Source: Acidobacteriota bacterium (GTDB lineage: Bacteria > Acidobacteriota > Terriglobia > Bryobacterales > Bryobacteraceae). Taken from it: 64,000 nt of DNA. The notes beneath the pieces are model-generated. The model was not told the DNA's origin. It made no database searches and saw nothing but the letters and a program-made list of their open reading frames with translations. The translations under genes were made by a program, and so were the position numbers. The stretch lies in assembly GCA_025352795.1 (NCBI GenBank), contig JANXSF010000007.1:1-64000 (forward strand), in the 5' to 3' direction. Below, one piece after another: positions 1-8,290 of the stretch. Within the stretch, counting starts at the first letter, position 1. Each line of letters starts with the position of its first letter.

Positions 1-94
1 CTCGCCTCGACTTTGGGCAGCCACGCCAGGCGCGACCCCGGCGCTGCTGTGCGAACATACCATGAGGGTTGAGATTCAACCCCTCAATTAGGAA

Positions 95-132
95 CTTTCT
101 ACTTTGCCGGGAATAGGATCTTTCTACTTTGC
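95..132. repeat. 13-base direct repeat, possible IS terminal region
   Basis: The 13-mer CTTTCTACTTTGC occurs at 95-107 and again at 120-132, 25 bases apart. Bases 1-60 are more GC-rich than what follows, with no start codon that leads anywhere. Closely spaced short repeats at the tips are typical of some transposon families, for example the IS21 group, so this may be the right end of an element lying left of the window. That is inference; no transposase is visible. Confidence 0.35.
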
Positions 133-139
133 TCCGACA

Positions 140-217
140 CGCAGATGACGCAGATGAACGCAGATAAAACGTAAATTGCATTGCCCGTTTTATCTGCGTT
201 CATCTGAGCCATCTGCG
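140..217. repeat. Palindromic intergenic repeat (32-base arms)
   Basis: Bases 140-171 and 186-217 are reverse complements with 2 mismatches in 32, around a 14-base loop. Each arm is built from the sub-repeat GCAGATGA/GCAGATAA. The design, with long arms, a short loop and no coding potential, is that of a REP/MITE-like element. No other copy was seen in the window. Confidence 0.7.
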
Positions 218-398
218 GATAATTCGTCTTAGGCTGCTCAGGACGAAACGATTAGGCTTCCTTTACATTAAGAAGTCGTCAATTACCATTTTAGGGCACT
301 TTCTAAACGCGGAACTTTTGTGTTGTGAGTTAAACTCTCGATTGTAGTCCTAAAGTATCAATCTAAAAACAATCCAAATTATCGACCTGGAGATGAAG
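218..398. other. Non-coding leader of the EXORDIUM-like gene
   Basis: With the repeats at 95-217 this completes a stretch of nearly 400 bases without a gene. I see no open frame with coding character. The AT-rich part at 280-390 probably holds the promoter of the downstream gene, but no clear -35/-10 pair stands out. A GGAG at 389-392 serves the next gene. Confidence 0.4.
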
Positions 399-1352
399 AT
401 GAAATTTGCTGTATCCATACTAGCTTTAACTGTTGTCACCACTTTTGCGCAGCAGTCCGACCGCGAGGAACGCGGCCAGCAGGAGATTACTGTTGGCCAC
501 TCAATGAATCCACGTGCGGAAAGTGAAGGCTCACGGGCTTCCAGAGGTGGCGCTCCGACGGCTGGCTCCATTGGCGTAATTTTGCCAAAGATCACCTATC
601 ATGGCGGCCAAGTGATGAGTACGCCGACGGTCTATTTGATATGGTACGGGAATTGGAATCAAACGAACGGCACGGATAATCCAATGGGGCAAACAATCGT
701 CCGCGATTTCCTGTTTGGTTTGAGTAACTCGGGGCATTTCAAAATCAACACATCTTATGTAACTCCAACCGGCTTGGTGAACGTAGGGGCTGAATACACA
801 GACGCAGGTTCACTTGGCGTAAGTTTGAGTGACTCTAACATTAAAACAATTGTGACCAACGCTGTGAATGCAGGCAAATTGCCACGGGACACAAGTGGAG
901 TTTACTTTGTGCTGACTTCCAGTGACGTGGCTGAATCTTCTGGCTTCTGCACGAAATATTGTGGTTGGCACACAGCGGGTCGCATTGCCGGGTCAACTTT
1001 GAAGTATTCCTTTGTCGGCAATTCGGCGCGCTGCTTAAGCGGATGTGCAGCGCAGGCTACCGGGCCCAATGGCAATGCGGGCATCGACGGAATGCTGTCG
1101 GTGTTGGCGCATGAATTGGAAGAGACTGTATCAGATCCTTTACCAACCAGTGGCTGGGCCGATAGTGGCGGTGCCGAAAATGGCGATAAGTGTGCCTGGA
1201 CATTTGGGGCGAATCCTAAGATTGCGACCAATGGGGCTTTCTATAATTTGACGTTGGCTGCGCAATCACAGCCGACGCGGAATTACTTGATTCAACGAAA
1301 CCTGGATGCCAACAGCGTCTGTTACGTGGACTACATTACAAAAACTCAGTAA
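399..1352 (+). CDS. Secreted EXORDIUM/PHI-1-like protein
   Basis: This is a predicted exported protein of 317 residues. A signal peptide spans about residues 1-18 (MKFAVSILAL... ending TFAQ). The body resembles the phosphate-induced PHI-1/EXORDIUM family known from plants and also found in soil bacteria: a PTVYLIWYGNW strand early on, an HTAG segment with four nearby cysteines, and a late AHELEETVSDP...GW...GDKC stretch. In this family the HExxE/GDxC part looks like a metal site, but no enzymatic activity is established. GGAG at 389-392 is well spaced for the ATG at 399 and too close to the ATG at 393, so I chose 399. It stands alone and converges on the next gene across a hairpin. Confidence 0.75.
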   Translation: MKFAVSILALTVVTTFAQQSDREERGQQEITVGHSMNPRAESEGSRASRGGAPTAGSIGVILPKITYHGGQVMSTPTVYLIWYGNWNQTNGTDNPMGQTIVRDFLFGLSNSGHFKINTSYVTPTGLVNVGAEYTDAGSLGVSLSDSNIKTIVTNAVNAGKLPRDTSGVYFVLTSSDVAESSGFCTKYCGWHTAGRIAGSTLKYSFVGNSARCLSGCAAQATGPNGNAGIDGMLSVLAHELEETVSDPLPTSGWADSGGAENGDKCAWTFGANPKIATNGAFYNLTLAAQSQPTRNYLIQRNLDANSVCYVDYITKTQ

Positions 1353-1367
1353 GTCGATTTGACTGTG

Positions 1368-1405
1368 CGGCGGGGAATTGGTGGTGTAACCGCTACTCCC
1401 CGTCG
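1368..1405. terminator. Hairpin between convergent genes
   Basis: Bases 1368-1376 pair with 1397-1405 over 9 base pairs (one G-T) around a 20-base loop. It lies in the 57-base gap between two convergent genes. Only a weak T-rich tail follows (TCTGTTATTT), so it is a plausible but not certain bidirectional terminator. Confidence 0.4.
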
Positions 1406-1409
1406 TCTG

Positions 1410-2291
1410 TTATTTGCCTGTCAAGTGCTGGTCAAACCAGCTAACCATTTCGCCTAAATAATCAGGCGGTTTGACTGCCCCTGGAAATGTGGCACCGTGA
1501 CCCCCGCCGGGTATAAGAAGCAGCTTTACTTTTACGCCTGCGGCCTTGAGTTTCGCCTCCATATCTACCGATTGGCTGAAGTCTACTTGCTCATCTTTGT
1601 CTCCGTGCATCAACAGAAACGGGGCATCGTCACTGGTCACGTAGGAGATGGGTGATGCTTCGGAATAAGTCTTGTATTCCACCGTTTCATGCGAGATTTC
1701 CGCAGCAGGTTTTTGCATCCCAATCAGAAAACTTCCATTAGTCCCTTTCAGGAAATTAGTAGGAGCGGCGCGTGCCACCACGCATTGCACTTTCGCACTT
1801 TCTCGTTCCACGGGGTCGGGATTGTTGGCGTTTCCTTTGCCATCCAGCGTTCCAAGCATACTGACCAGATGACCGCCGGAAGATCCGCCAGAGCCTCCAA
1901 TACGATCAGGTCGAATGCCGAAACGTGCGGCGTTGTAACGAACGAAGCGGACGGCACGCTGCGCATCTTCGACTGGGGCGGGATAACGGAATCGAGGTAA
2001 GGCTCGATGATTGATTACGAATACGGTATAGCCACTGGTGGCCAGAGCCTTCGCATAGAGCAGTGATTGGCTATTGGTTTTCAGCTCTTCGGCACTGTAG
2101 GCAAGGGGTGCCGTCCAACCGCTTCCTGAAATGTGGATGACGCCAAATCCTTTTGGGTTGGCCGGTTTGTAGATATCCAGCAGCAGCGCCGAGCCGGAGT
2201 ACATTCCATAGACGACGTTCGATTGAAGGGTAAACGGTTCTGCAGCGGACAGGGCGCAACTCAGCAGAATAGGGATAAGGATAAGTTTCAC
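1410..2291 (-). CDS. Secreted alpha/beta-hydrolase (esterase/lipase type)
   Basis: This is a predicted exported carboxylester hydrolase of the BD-FAE/acetyl-esterase-like group. The open frame extends further upstream, but residues there look non-coding. The GTG at 2291 gives VKLILIPILLSCALSAAEPF, a good signal peptide, so I chose it although no clear Shine-Dalgarno precedes it. Visible motifs are an oxyanion-hole-type HISGSGW near residue 53, the nucleophile elbow GGSSGG with Ser near 138, HGDKDEQVD with the acid residue, and GGGHG carrying the catalytic His near the C-terminus. The natural substrate cannot be told. It is monocistronic, converging with the EXORDIUM-like gene. Confidence 0.8.
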   Translation of the reverse strand: MKLILIPILLSCALSAAEPFTLQSNVVYGMYSGSALLLDIYKPANPKGFGVIHISGSGWTAPLAYSAEELKTNSQSLLYAKALATSGYTVFVINHRALPRFRYPAPVEDAQRAVRFVRYNAARFGIRPDRIGGSGGSSGGHLVSMLGTLDGKGNANNPDPVERESAKVQCVVARAAPTNFLKGTNGSFLIGMQKPAAEISHETVEYKTYSEASPISYVTSDDAPFLLMHGDKDEQVDFSQSVDMEAKLKAAGVKVKLLLIPGGGHGATFPGAVKPPDYLGEMVSWFDQHLTGK

Positions 2292-2488
2292 ATGGGGGAG
2301 TTTATCGCAGTGGATGGTGGAGGTGCAAATTGATCGGACATCATACGATTGGTCTAAAATCCCAATCGCTTCCATGTGTCGTGATCACGCTCAAAATCTT
2401 CCATGGTGCAGTTTGCTGTGTCGTTGGGGTCCATGAATCTAACCTAACCCTGCTTTGGACGGGAGTCAAGGCGGAAAGAGTGGAGTGT

Positions 2489-2556
2489 TCTCCCCCTCTA
2501 AAGAGTGGGGAGTTAGCGGCGACCAAGCGGGGGGCGGAATCCAAAAAATCCGCCCC
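2489..2556. terminator. Two GC-rich hairpins downstream of serC
   Basis: Bases 2531-2538 (GGGGCGGA) pair perfectly with 2549-2556, with an A-rich loop between them that reads as a T-run on the minus strand. A second imperfect inverted repeat covers about 2489-2511. They sit 3' of serC and could end its transcript. They could also be part of a dispersed palindromic element. Confidence 0.4.
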
Positions 2557-2568
2557 TTCCCCGTGCCC

Positions 2569-3720
2569 CTAGAACGTAGCTCGGACTTCGCCCCATGCCC
2601 AATCAAGCCATGGCATGAGCAGTGCTAAATCAGTGGACTCCACGGTTGCCCCACCCCAAATTCGGAACCCAACGGGGGCGTCGCGGTAGGCGCCGATGTC
2701 GAATGCTGCGCCTTCCTTTTCCAGCATCGAAACAATGGTTTTCGCGTGCTTGGCTTGATCCTCTTCAGAAAGTGCTGTGTAGGCTGGGTCAATGATCTTA
2801 AGGCAGATGGATGTGCTGGAGCGGATGGCTTTGTCTTCTGCCAAAAATGCTGCCCAGGTGGACTTTGCCACCCAATCTTCAATTACTTTCAAATTCGCTT
2901 CGGACCGTGTCACCAACCCCGCCAGACCGCCAATGCTTTCGGCCCATTTCAAACCGTCGATGGCGTCTTCCACACACAACATAGATGGGGTGTTGATGGT
3001 TTCGCCAGCGAAGATGCCGGAAATCAATTTGCCGCCTTTGCTCATCTGGAAAATCTTGGGAAGCGCACGGGCTGGGGTGAATTGTTCCAACCGCTTTACG
3101 GCGCGGGGACTGAGGGCGATCATGCCGTGGCCGCCTTCGCCTCCCAGCACTTTCTGCCAGGACCAAGTGACCACGTCCAGTTTCTGCCAAGGCATCTGCA
3201 TCGCGAATACTGCTGACGTGGCATCGCAGATCGCCAGTCCTTCCCGATCGGTGGGAATCCAATTGCCATCGGGGACTCGTGCACCGGATGTGGTTCCATT
3301 CCAAGTGAAGACAACGTCATTGTTCCAGTTCACTTTGCTGAGGTCGGGCAACTGGCCATAGGCGGCTTTGGAAACCACCAGATTCTCCAGCTTCAACTGG
3401 CTTTTGCAATCGGTCGCCCAGCCGCTGCCGAAACTTTCCCAGCAAAGCACTTCAACGCCACGTTCGCCGAGCAAAGACCACATGGCCATTTCAATTGCAC
3501 CGGTGTCGGAGGCGGGTACGATGCCAAGTACGTAATCATCGGGCATGCCGAGGATCTTTTTACTGCGGTCGATGGCTTCAGCGAGTTTGGTCTTGCCGAT
3601 TTTGGCCCGATGGGAGCGTCCCACGGCGGCACCTTTTAACGCATCGAGCGACCATCCTGGTCTTTTCGCGCAAGGTCCAGAGGAAAAACAGGGATTCAGG
3701 GGAGTCTTAGTTGGCTTCAT
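2569..3720 (-). CDS. serC: Phosphoserine aminotransferase
   Basis: This enzyme converts 3-phosphohydroxypyruvate and glutamate to phosphoserine and 2-oxoglutarate, the second step of serine synthesis, in the cytosol with PLP. The 383-residue protein starts [15 protein letters not shown], as in the mycobacterial/archaeal-type SerC family. PLP residues are visible: the Asp of CDATSA near 166, and the Schiff-base Lys near 190 in [14 protein letters not shown]. The family's C-terminal GFRIWGG segment is present. It is divergent from serA across a 378-base gap, so both serine enzymes share one control region. Confidence is high for the fold and for the pathway role. Confidence 0.93.
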   Translation of the reverse strand: MKPTKTPLNPCFSSGPCAKRPGWSLDALKGAAVGRSHRAKIGKTKLAEAIDRSKKILGMPDDYVLGIVPASDTGAIEMAMWSLLGERGVEVLCWESFGSGWATDCKSQLKLENLVVSKAAYGQLPDLSKVNWNNDVVFTWNGTTSGARVPDGNWIPTDREGLAICDATSAVFAMQMPWQKLDVVTWSWQKVLGGEGGHGMIALSPRAVKRLEQFTPARALPKIFQMSKGGKLISGIFAGETINTPSMLCVEDAIDGLKWAESIGGLAGLVTRSEANLKVIEDWVAKSTWAAFLAEDKAIRSSTSICLKIIDPAYTALSEEDQAKHAKTIVSMLEKEGAAFDIGAYRDAPVGFRIWGGATVESTDLALLMPWLDWAWGEVRATF

Positions 3721-4098
3721 ATATTGTTGTCTGCTTCTTTTCGAATGTTGGAAGGAACAAAGCGTCAGGCTGCTGCATCACGCTACAAGATCCTACATAT
3801 ATTCTATCGAAATCGTTACCGAAGGATTGGATTGCGGTATTTCCAGCGGACATGTAGCCGATGCGTATTTGGTATCCTAAAGGTTCACTCCCTCATCATG
3901 CACAGCAAGAAGCAAAGGCTACTGACTCTGGGTTCTATCCCTCTATATCTACCTGGATTTCCCGGTTGGCCCATCTTAGCTGATCTTTTTAAAAAACAGC
4001 TATCAAAACGGCTACCTTGTTGAGTCTGGTAAGGGTGTGGCCGCGCGGTTGCAGCGTGTTCTGCAACATTCTGTTTGAAGAAAAAATAAAAGGAAGAA
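3721..4098. promoter_or_regulatory. Divergent control region between serC and serA
   Basis: This 378-base gap separates two serine-synthesis genes transcribed in opposite directions, so promoters for both must lie here. AGGAAG just before the ATG at 4099 is the serA ribosome-binding site. Short open frames run through it on both strands, but none has a ribosome-binding site or recognisable protein content. I could not identify a riboswitch or T-box fold by eye. Confidence 0.5.
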
Positions 4099-5691
4099 AT
4101 GAAAATCCTAGTAGCTGAACCAATGGCCGCTGCCGGTATTGAACTACTGAAAGCGCAGCCCGGTTGGGACGTGATCGTGTCCAACCCCAAGGAATATGCC
4201 CAATATCTGGGCGATATCGACGCTCTGCTTGTTCGCAGTGCCGTCAAAGTGAACGCTGACCTTTTATCGAAGGCGCCGAAACTGAAAGTGGTTGGCCGGG
4301 CCGGTGTCGGCGTGGATAACGTGGACCTGCCAGCGGCCACTGCCGCCGGTGTTTTGGTGATGAACACGCCTGGCGGAAACGCTATTTCCGTGGCTGAACA
4401 CACCTTGGCCCTGATGTTGTGCATGGCCCGTGCAATTCCGCAAGCCAGCGCATCCACGAAGTCTGGCAAGTGGGAAAAGAAGAAGTTCATGGGTAACGAA
4501 CTGCGCGGCAAAACGCTGGGCGTGGTGGGCCTGGGCTCTATTGGTCGCGAAGTTGTGAAGCGAGCGCGCTCCTTTGAAATGCGCATTCTGGCTTCCGATC
4601 CATTTGTTTCCACGCAAGCAGCCACAGACATTGGCGTGGCGCTAGTGGACCTGGCTCAGCTGTGTGCGGAGTCCGATTACATTACGCTGCACATGGCTTT
4701 GACGCCGGAAACCACCGGGATGTTCAACGCCACAGCCTTCGCCAACATGAAGCAGGGCGTGCGGATTATCAATTGCGCCCGTGGTGAACTGATTAATCAA
4801 CCGGCGCTTGTGGAAGCCATGAAGTCCGGTAAAGTTGGCGGTGCTGGCCTGGACGTATTTGAAGTGGAACCGCCGGTGGCTGACGACCCGATGCTGGCGT
4901 TGGAAGGCTTGATTGCGACGCCACACATTGGTGGATCGACAGAAGAAGCTCAGGAAATTGTCGGCGTGAAAATCGCTGAACAAGTGGTGGAATACCTGGC
5001 TCACGGAGTGGCCATCAATGCGGTGAATATGCCCGCGATGTCGCCTGATCAGTATAAGACCGTTGGACCTTACATCGCACTGGCGGAACGATTGGGCACC
5101 TTTGCTGCCTATGCGGCGGAAGGCAACCCGAAGTCGGTACGCATGATCTATTCTGGTCGCATTGCGGAATTCAACACCACTTTGCTGCGCAACTCTGGCC
5201 TGGCTGGAGTTCTGTCACGCTCAACGGGTACCAAAGTGAATTTAGTGAATGCCATGCCCATTGCTGCGGAGCGTGGACTGGCGGTGGTGGAACGTCATGA
5301 GAATCGGAACGGGCATATCGATTCCATTCGCCTGGAACTGGAAACGGAACTAGGGGTGACTATTGTGGAAGGCGCGGTGGTTCTTGACAAGCCTCGGCTG
5401 ATTCAAATTGATGGAATTTATATTGAAGTGAATTTGGCTGGTCACTTAATCTTGCTGAAGAACTACGATGTGCCGGGCGTAATCGGCCATGTGGGGGGCG
5501 TGTTGGGCGAGAACAAAATCAACATCGCCAACTTCGCATTGGGTCGTCAGGAAGGTGAGGCGACGGCGGAAAAGCCGATGCGGGCGATTGCGGTGGTTGG
5601 GGTGGATGCGCAGGTTCCCGAATCGGTACTTACGCAGTTGAAAACGAATCCGGCAATCCGGGTGGCACGGGCGGTTGAGATTTCGGCGTAG
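4099..5691 (+). CDS. serA: D-3-phosphoglycerate dehydrogenase
   Basis: This enzyme oxidises 3-phosphoglycerate to 3-phosphohydroxypyruvate with NAD, the committed step of serine synthesis. At 530 residues it is the long form, with a split substrate domain, a Rossmann NAD domain with GLGSIG near residue 145, a GRAGVGVDNVD segment near 70, an intervening ASB-type domain, and a C-terminal ACT domain (about 455-530, LLKNYDVPGVIG...). The ACT domain is the usual site of serine feedback inhibition in this family. The ATG is preceded by AGGAAG. It is transcribed divergently from serC, which makes its substrate's next acceptor enzyme. Confidence 0.95.
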   Translation: MKILVAEPMAAAGIELLKAQPGWDVIVSNPKEYAQYLGDIDALLVRSAVKVNADLLSKAPKLKVVGRAGVGVDNVDLPAATAAGVLVMNTPGGNAISVAEHTLALMLCMARAIPQASASTKSGKWEKKKFMGNELRGKTLGVVGLGSIGREVVKRARSFEMRILASDPFVSTQAATDIGVALVDLAQLCAESDYITLHMALTPETTGMFNATAFANMKQGVRIINCARGELINQPALVEAMKSGKVGGAGLDVFEVEPPVADDPMLALEGLIATPHIGGSTEEAQEIVGVKIAEQVVEYLAHGVAINAVNMPAMSPDQYKTVGPYIALAERLGTFAAYAAEGNPKSVRMIYSGRIAEFNTTLLRNSGLAGVLSRSTGTKVNLVNAMPIAAERGLAVVERHENRNGHIDSIRLELETELGVTIVEGAVVLDKPRLIQIDGIYIEVNLAGHLILLKNYDVPGVIGHVGGVLGENKINIANFALGRQEGEATAEKPMRAIAVVGVDAQVPESVLTQLKTNPAIRVARAVEISA

Positions 5692-5704
5692 AAAATTTGA
5701 AGGA

Positions 5705-5725
5705 AGGGCCGGAATACCCGGCCTT
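5705..5725 (+). terminator. Hairpin after serA
   Basis: Bases 5705-5712 pair with 5718-5725 over 8 base pairs (one G-T), with a 5-base loop, 14 bases after the serA stop. No T-run follows, so termination strength is unclear. Confidence 0.4.
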
Positions 5726-5828
5726 ACCCTTGAATGACTTGTAATTCTGTGTTAGCATTTAGTAGCTCTCGAAGGGTCCCTAACGGGACATCCCAAAGCA
5801 AATCCCACGGAGTGTTGAACACCCACGA

Positions 5829-6269
5829 ATGAGTTTTACCGTTTTTCTTGGCAATCTTCCCCTATGGGTGACCGCTGACGATATCAAGACCTGGTTGCAA
5901 GCAGACAACCTGGTGGCCGATTCGATCAAAGTCATCCGCAACCCGGAAACGCAGGAATCCAAAGGCTTCGCGTTTATAGAAGCCCCGAACGCAGAGGAGA
6001 TGCAGTCTGTCATCCGGCGTTTTGACCGTGCGCCTCTTGAAGACAAGCTTCTGCGCGCAAACCCCGCGCAACCGCCCAAAGGCAAAGGGGGAGTAGCGCC
6101 TGTCGGCTTCATGCCGCCTCGCTCTGCTGTTCCTGGAGCTTTTGTTGCTGGCGGCCCACCGAGGGTCGACGGCGTCGACCGCAAATCGCGTGGCGGCAAG
6201 AAGCATAAGAAGCGCACATCCAACCAACCGCAAAGTGCATTCGCGGAAGAGTTGGCCAAGGCTCTATAA
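5829..6269 (+). CDS. RRM-type RNA-binding protein
   Basis: This is a 146-residue cytosolic RNA-binding protein with one RNA recognition motif at about residues 3-80. RNP2 is VFLGNL (5-10) and RNP1 is KGFAFIEA (45-52), both with the aromatic residues that stack on RNA. The tail is a basic, Gly/Pro-rich region ending in KSRGGKKHKKRTS, a common unstructured RNA-binding extension. The leader contains a small GTCCC/GGGAC hairpin (5776-5789). A GGAG at 5809-5812 sits far from the ATG but beside a GTGT/ACAC mini-hairpin that could bring it nearer. A clear hairpin terminator follows. Small bacterial RRM proteins are often cold- or stress-linked, but nothing here proves that. Confidence 0.85.
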   Translation: MSFTVFLGNLPLWVTADDIKTWLQADNLVADSIKVIRNPETQESKGFAFIEAPNAEEMQSVIRRFDRAPLEDKLLRANPAQPPKGKGGVAPVGFMPPRSAVPGAFVAGGPPRVDGVDRKSRGGKKHKKRTSNQPQSAFAEELAKAL

Positions 6270-6308
6270 TCAAGTAGCTTCGGATCTCCTAGTAACAGTA
6301 TCCAGAAT

Positions 6309-6336
6309 GGCCCAGCGCAAGCTGGGTCGTTTTGCT
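6309..6336 (+). terminator. Rho-independent terminator after the RRM gene
   Basis: GGCCCAGC (6309-6316) pairs with GCTGGGTC (6321-6328) around a GCAA tetraloop, followed by GTTTTGCTTT. The stem, GNRA loop and T-rich tail together make a good intrinsic terminator. Confidence 0.75.
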
Positions 6337-6338
6337 TT

Positions 6339-7464
6339 ATGGTTGTTATGATAGATGCATTTCCTGAACACATGCCCGCAAACGCGCTCGACTACATCAC
6401 GATCAAAGGATTTAAGAGCATTGCTTCCGTTGAGAAGCTTGCGATTAAACCGATCAATATTGTGATTGGGGCGAACGGATCTGGGAAGTCAAATTTCATT
6501 GGCGTTTTCGATTTTCTTCGAGCGATTTGCGATGGGAACATTGGCACTTATGTGACGGTTGCAGGTGGAGCCGAAAAGGTATTGCACTTCGGCTCGAAAT
6601 CCACGAAGCGGATTGATATAGAACTCTCGCTACAAAACAGCGTTAGGTACGGAATATATCTCCCACCGACCGCAGACGATGGACTTGTAGTTGAACCAGA
6701 ATTAATAAATAGTGGGCATACAATTCTTCTTCTTCCATTGAAACGCGGAAGGGAAGCTAACATTAGCGATCCCATTCCCAAAGGTCATGAAGAGTTGGTG
6801 CGTAACACACTGCATCAATGGCGGCCTTACCACTTGAACGACACTGGTTCCTCTTCCCCAATGCGGAAGACTGCCACTGTCGACGACAATCGTTTCCTGC
6901 AAGCAGACGGTGCCAATTTGGCTGCTTTTCTTTACTATCTTCAGGAAAAACAGGAAGACTCCTACAAACTCATCGTCCGCACCATTTAACTTGTAGCCCC
7001 GTTCTTTCATGACTTCCGCCTGGCCCCTCTCCAACTGAATCCAGACACTATCAAGTTGGAATGGCGTCACAAACGGTCCGAACAGTATTTCGACGCCTCC
7101 TCGCTCTCCGATGGGACGCTCCGCTTCATCGCCCTGGCCACCCTGTTCCTGCAACCTGAGGCACTTCGTCCTTCCTTGATCCTTGTCGACGAGCCCGAAT
7201 TGGTACTGCATCCTTATGCCTTGGAACTGCTGGCATCCTTGATTCGCCAAGCATCCGTGACATCGCAAGTAATCGTATCCACGCAATCGTCCCTGTTGCT
7301 TGATCACTTCAACCCGGAAGACGTCATCGTTGCGAATCGGGTAGCTGACGGTACCCAACTCACACGCTTAGATCCTTGAACGCCTTAAAAAATGGCTGGA
7401 AGATTACAGCCTTGGACAACTGTGGGAGAAAAATGAGTTTGGAGGTCGGCCTGTTCCTGGCTGA
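6339..7464 (+). pseudogene. AAA (OLD-like) ATPase, interrupted
   Basis: This is an SMC/OLD-type ABC ATPase of the kind paired with DUF4276 proteins. The N-terminal half has ITIKGFKSI and Walker A GANGSGKSN (about residue 45). An in-frame TAA at 6987-6989 then stops it, and the same frame continues at once as LVAPFFHDFRL with the signature SLSDGTLRF, Walker B LILVDEPE and QVIVSTQS. A CAA-to-TAA change would explain the stop. A second lesion is one extra T near 7376. Removing it restores the family's C-terminal tail (RLKKWLEDYSLGQLWEKN) up to 7464. The segment near 6710-6750 also reads poorly. The real start could be 6339, 6348 or 6373. It is followed 6 bases later by the DUF4276 partner, as in intact cassettes. 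Confidence 0.8.
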
Positions 7465-7470
7465 CCCTGC

Positions 7471-8165
7471 ATGGCCCGCTTACTCATTGATGTGGAAGGC
7501 CAGACGGAAGAGGCATTCGTAAACCGAGTTTTGCGTAACCATTTGGTTGCGAGGGATACCATTCCGTTGCCTCTAAACTCATAGGCAACGCCCGTTTGCG
7601 TGAAGGACGCGGTGGAATAAAACGCTGGCCTTCGGCGAAAAAAGACATCACAAACCACCTGATGGAAGATGCCCACAGCATTGCAACTACTATGGTGGAT
7701 TACTACGCTTTGCCTGCGGGGGAGCAAGGCGGATGGCCAGGAAGAAGTCAATCGAACGCAATGCTAACTGCGACAACAAAGTCACGCTGCGTGCAAGACG
7801 CCGTGAAGAAGGACTTGATGGCGCAGATGGGGCACAGCTTCAATTCCAACCGCTTTGTTCCGTTCATAGTGATGCACGAATTTGAGGGCCTACTTTTCAG
7901 TGACTGCGCTGCATTCAGTCGCGGCATTGGCAAGCCTGAACTTGAGTCTCGTTTTCAGGAAATCCGCGATCAGTTTACAACGCCCGAAGAGATCAACGAT
8001 TCACCCGAAACAGCTCCTTCGAAAAGAGTAGAGGCTTTGGTGCCGGGTTACCAAAAGCCATTCCTCGGCAACCTGGCGATTTTGGAGATTGGGCTGGAAC
8101 GAATCCGCACCGAATGTCCCCTTTTCGATGCGTGGCTAAGGCAGTTGGAGAATCTTGTTTGTTGA
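7471..8165 (+). pseudogene. DUF4276 (Toprim-like) protein, frameshifted
   Basis: The ATG at 7471 opens a typical DUF4276 N-terminus (MARLLIDVEGQTEEAFV), but the frame closes at TAG near 7582. The rest of the family sequence continues in another frame: IGNARLREGRGGIKRWPS, VDYYALP, then FVPFIVMHEFEGLLFSD to 8165. One missing G in the AGGG run near 7552 explains the shift. DUF4276 is related to Toprim/OLD nuclease partners, and ATPase + DUF4276 pairs are thought to act in phage or plasmid defence (inference by family). With the broken ATPase upstream, this is a degenerate two-gene operon unless the lesions are sequence errors. Confidence 0.8.
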
Positions 8166-8263
8166 ATTGCCCTTTTCAACCGCTTTTTATGACTTTATGG
8201 GTTAGTTTTCCTGCATCCCGGTAGAATCTCTAGCCTTTATTTGGGATGAGCTATGGTTAAAAG

Positions 8264-8287
8264 ACCGCTCCCTCGCGGTCACGGCTC
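8264..8287. repeat. Partial copy of the 12766-12857 palindrome
   Basis: These 24 bases are identical to bases 12777-12800 plus the next base positions of the left arm of the large inverted repeat further on (core CCGCTCCCTCGCGGTCACGG). Only one arm is present. It lies against the 3' end of the cyclophilin gene. It shows that the element is dispersed. Confidence 0.65.
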
Positions 8288-8290
8288 TGT

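Noticed and set aside
3900-3990. GGTTCTATCCC, like a tRNA T-loop, between serC and serA
   Set aside because: No matching acceptor, D or anticodon stems could be drawn on either strand.
3885-4631. Long open frame on the minus strand over the start of serA
   Set aside because: It lies mostly opposite the strongly conserved serA gene, has no ribosome-binding site and no family match.
6339-7464. Programmed readthrough or frameshifting in the ATPase
   Set aside because: No slippery heptamer or suitable downstream structure was seen at either site, and three unrelated lesions in two genes fit decay or error better.
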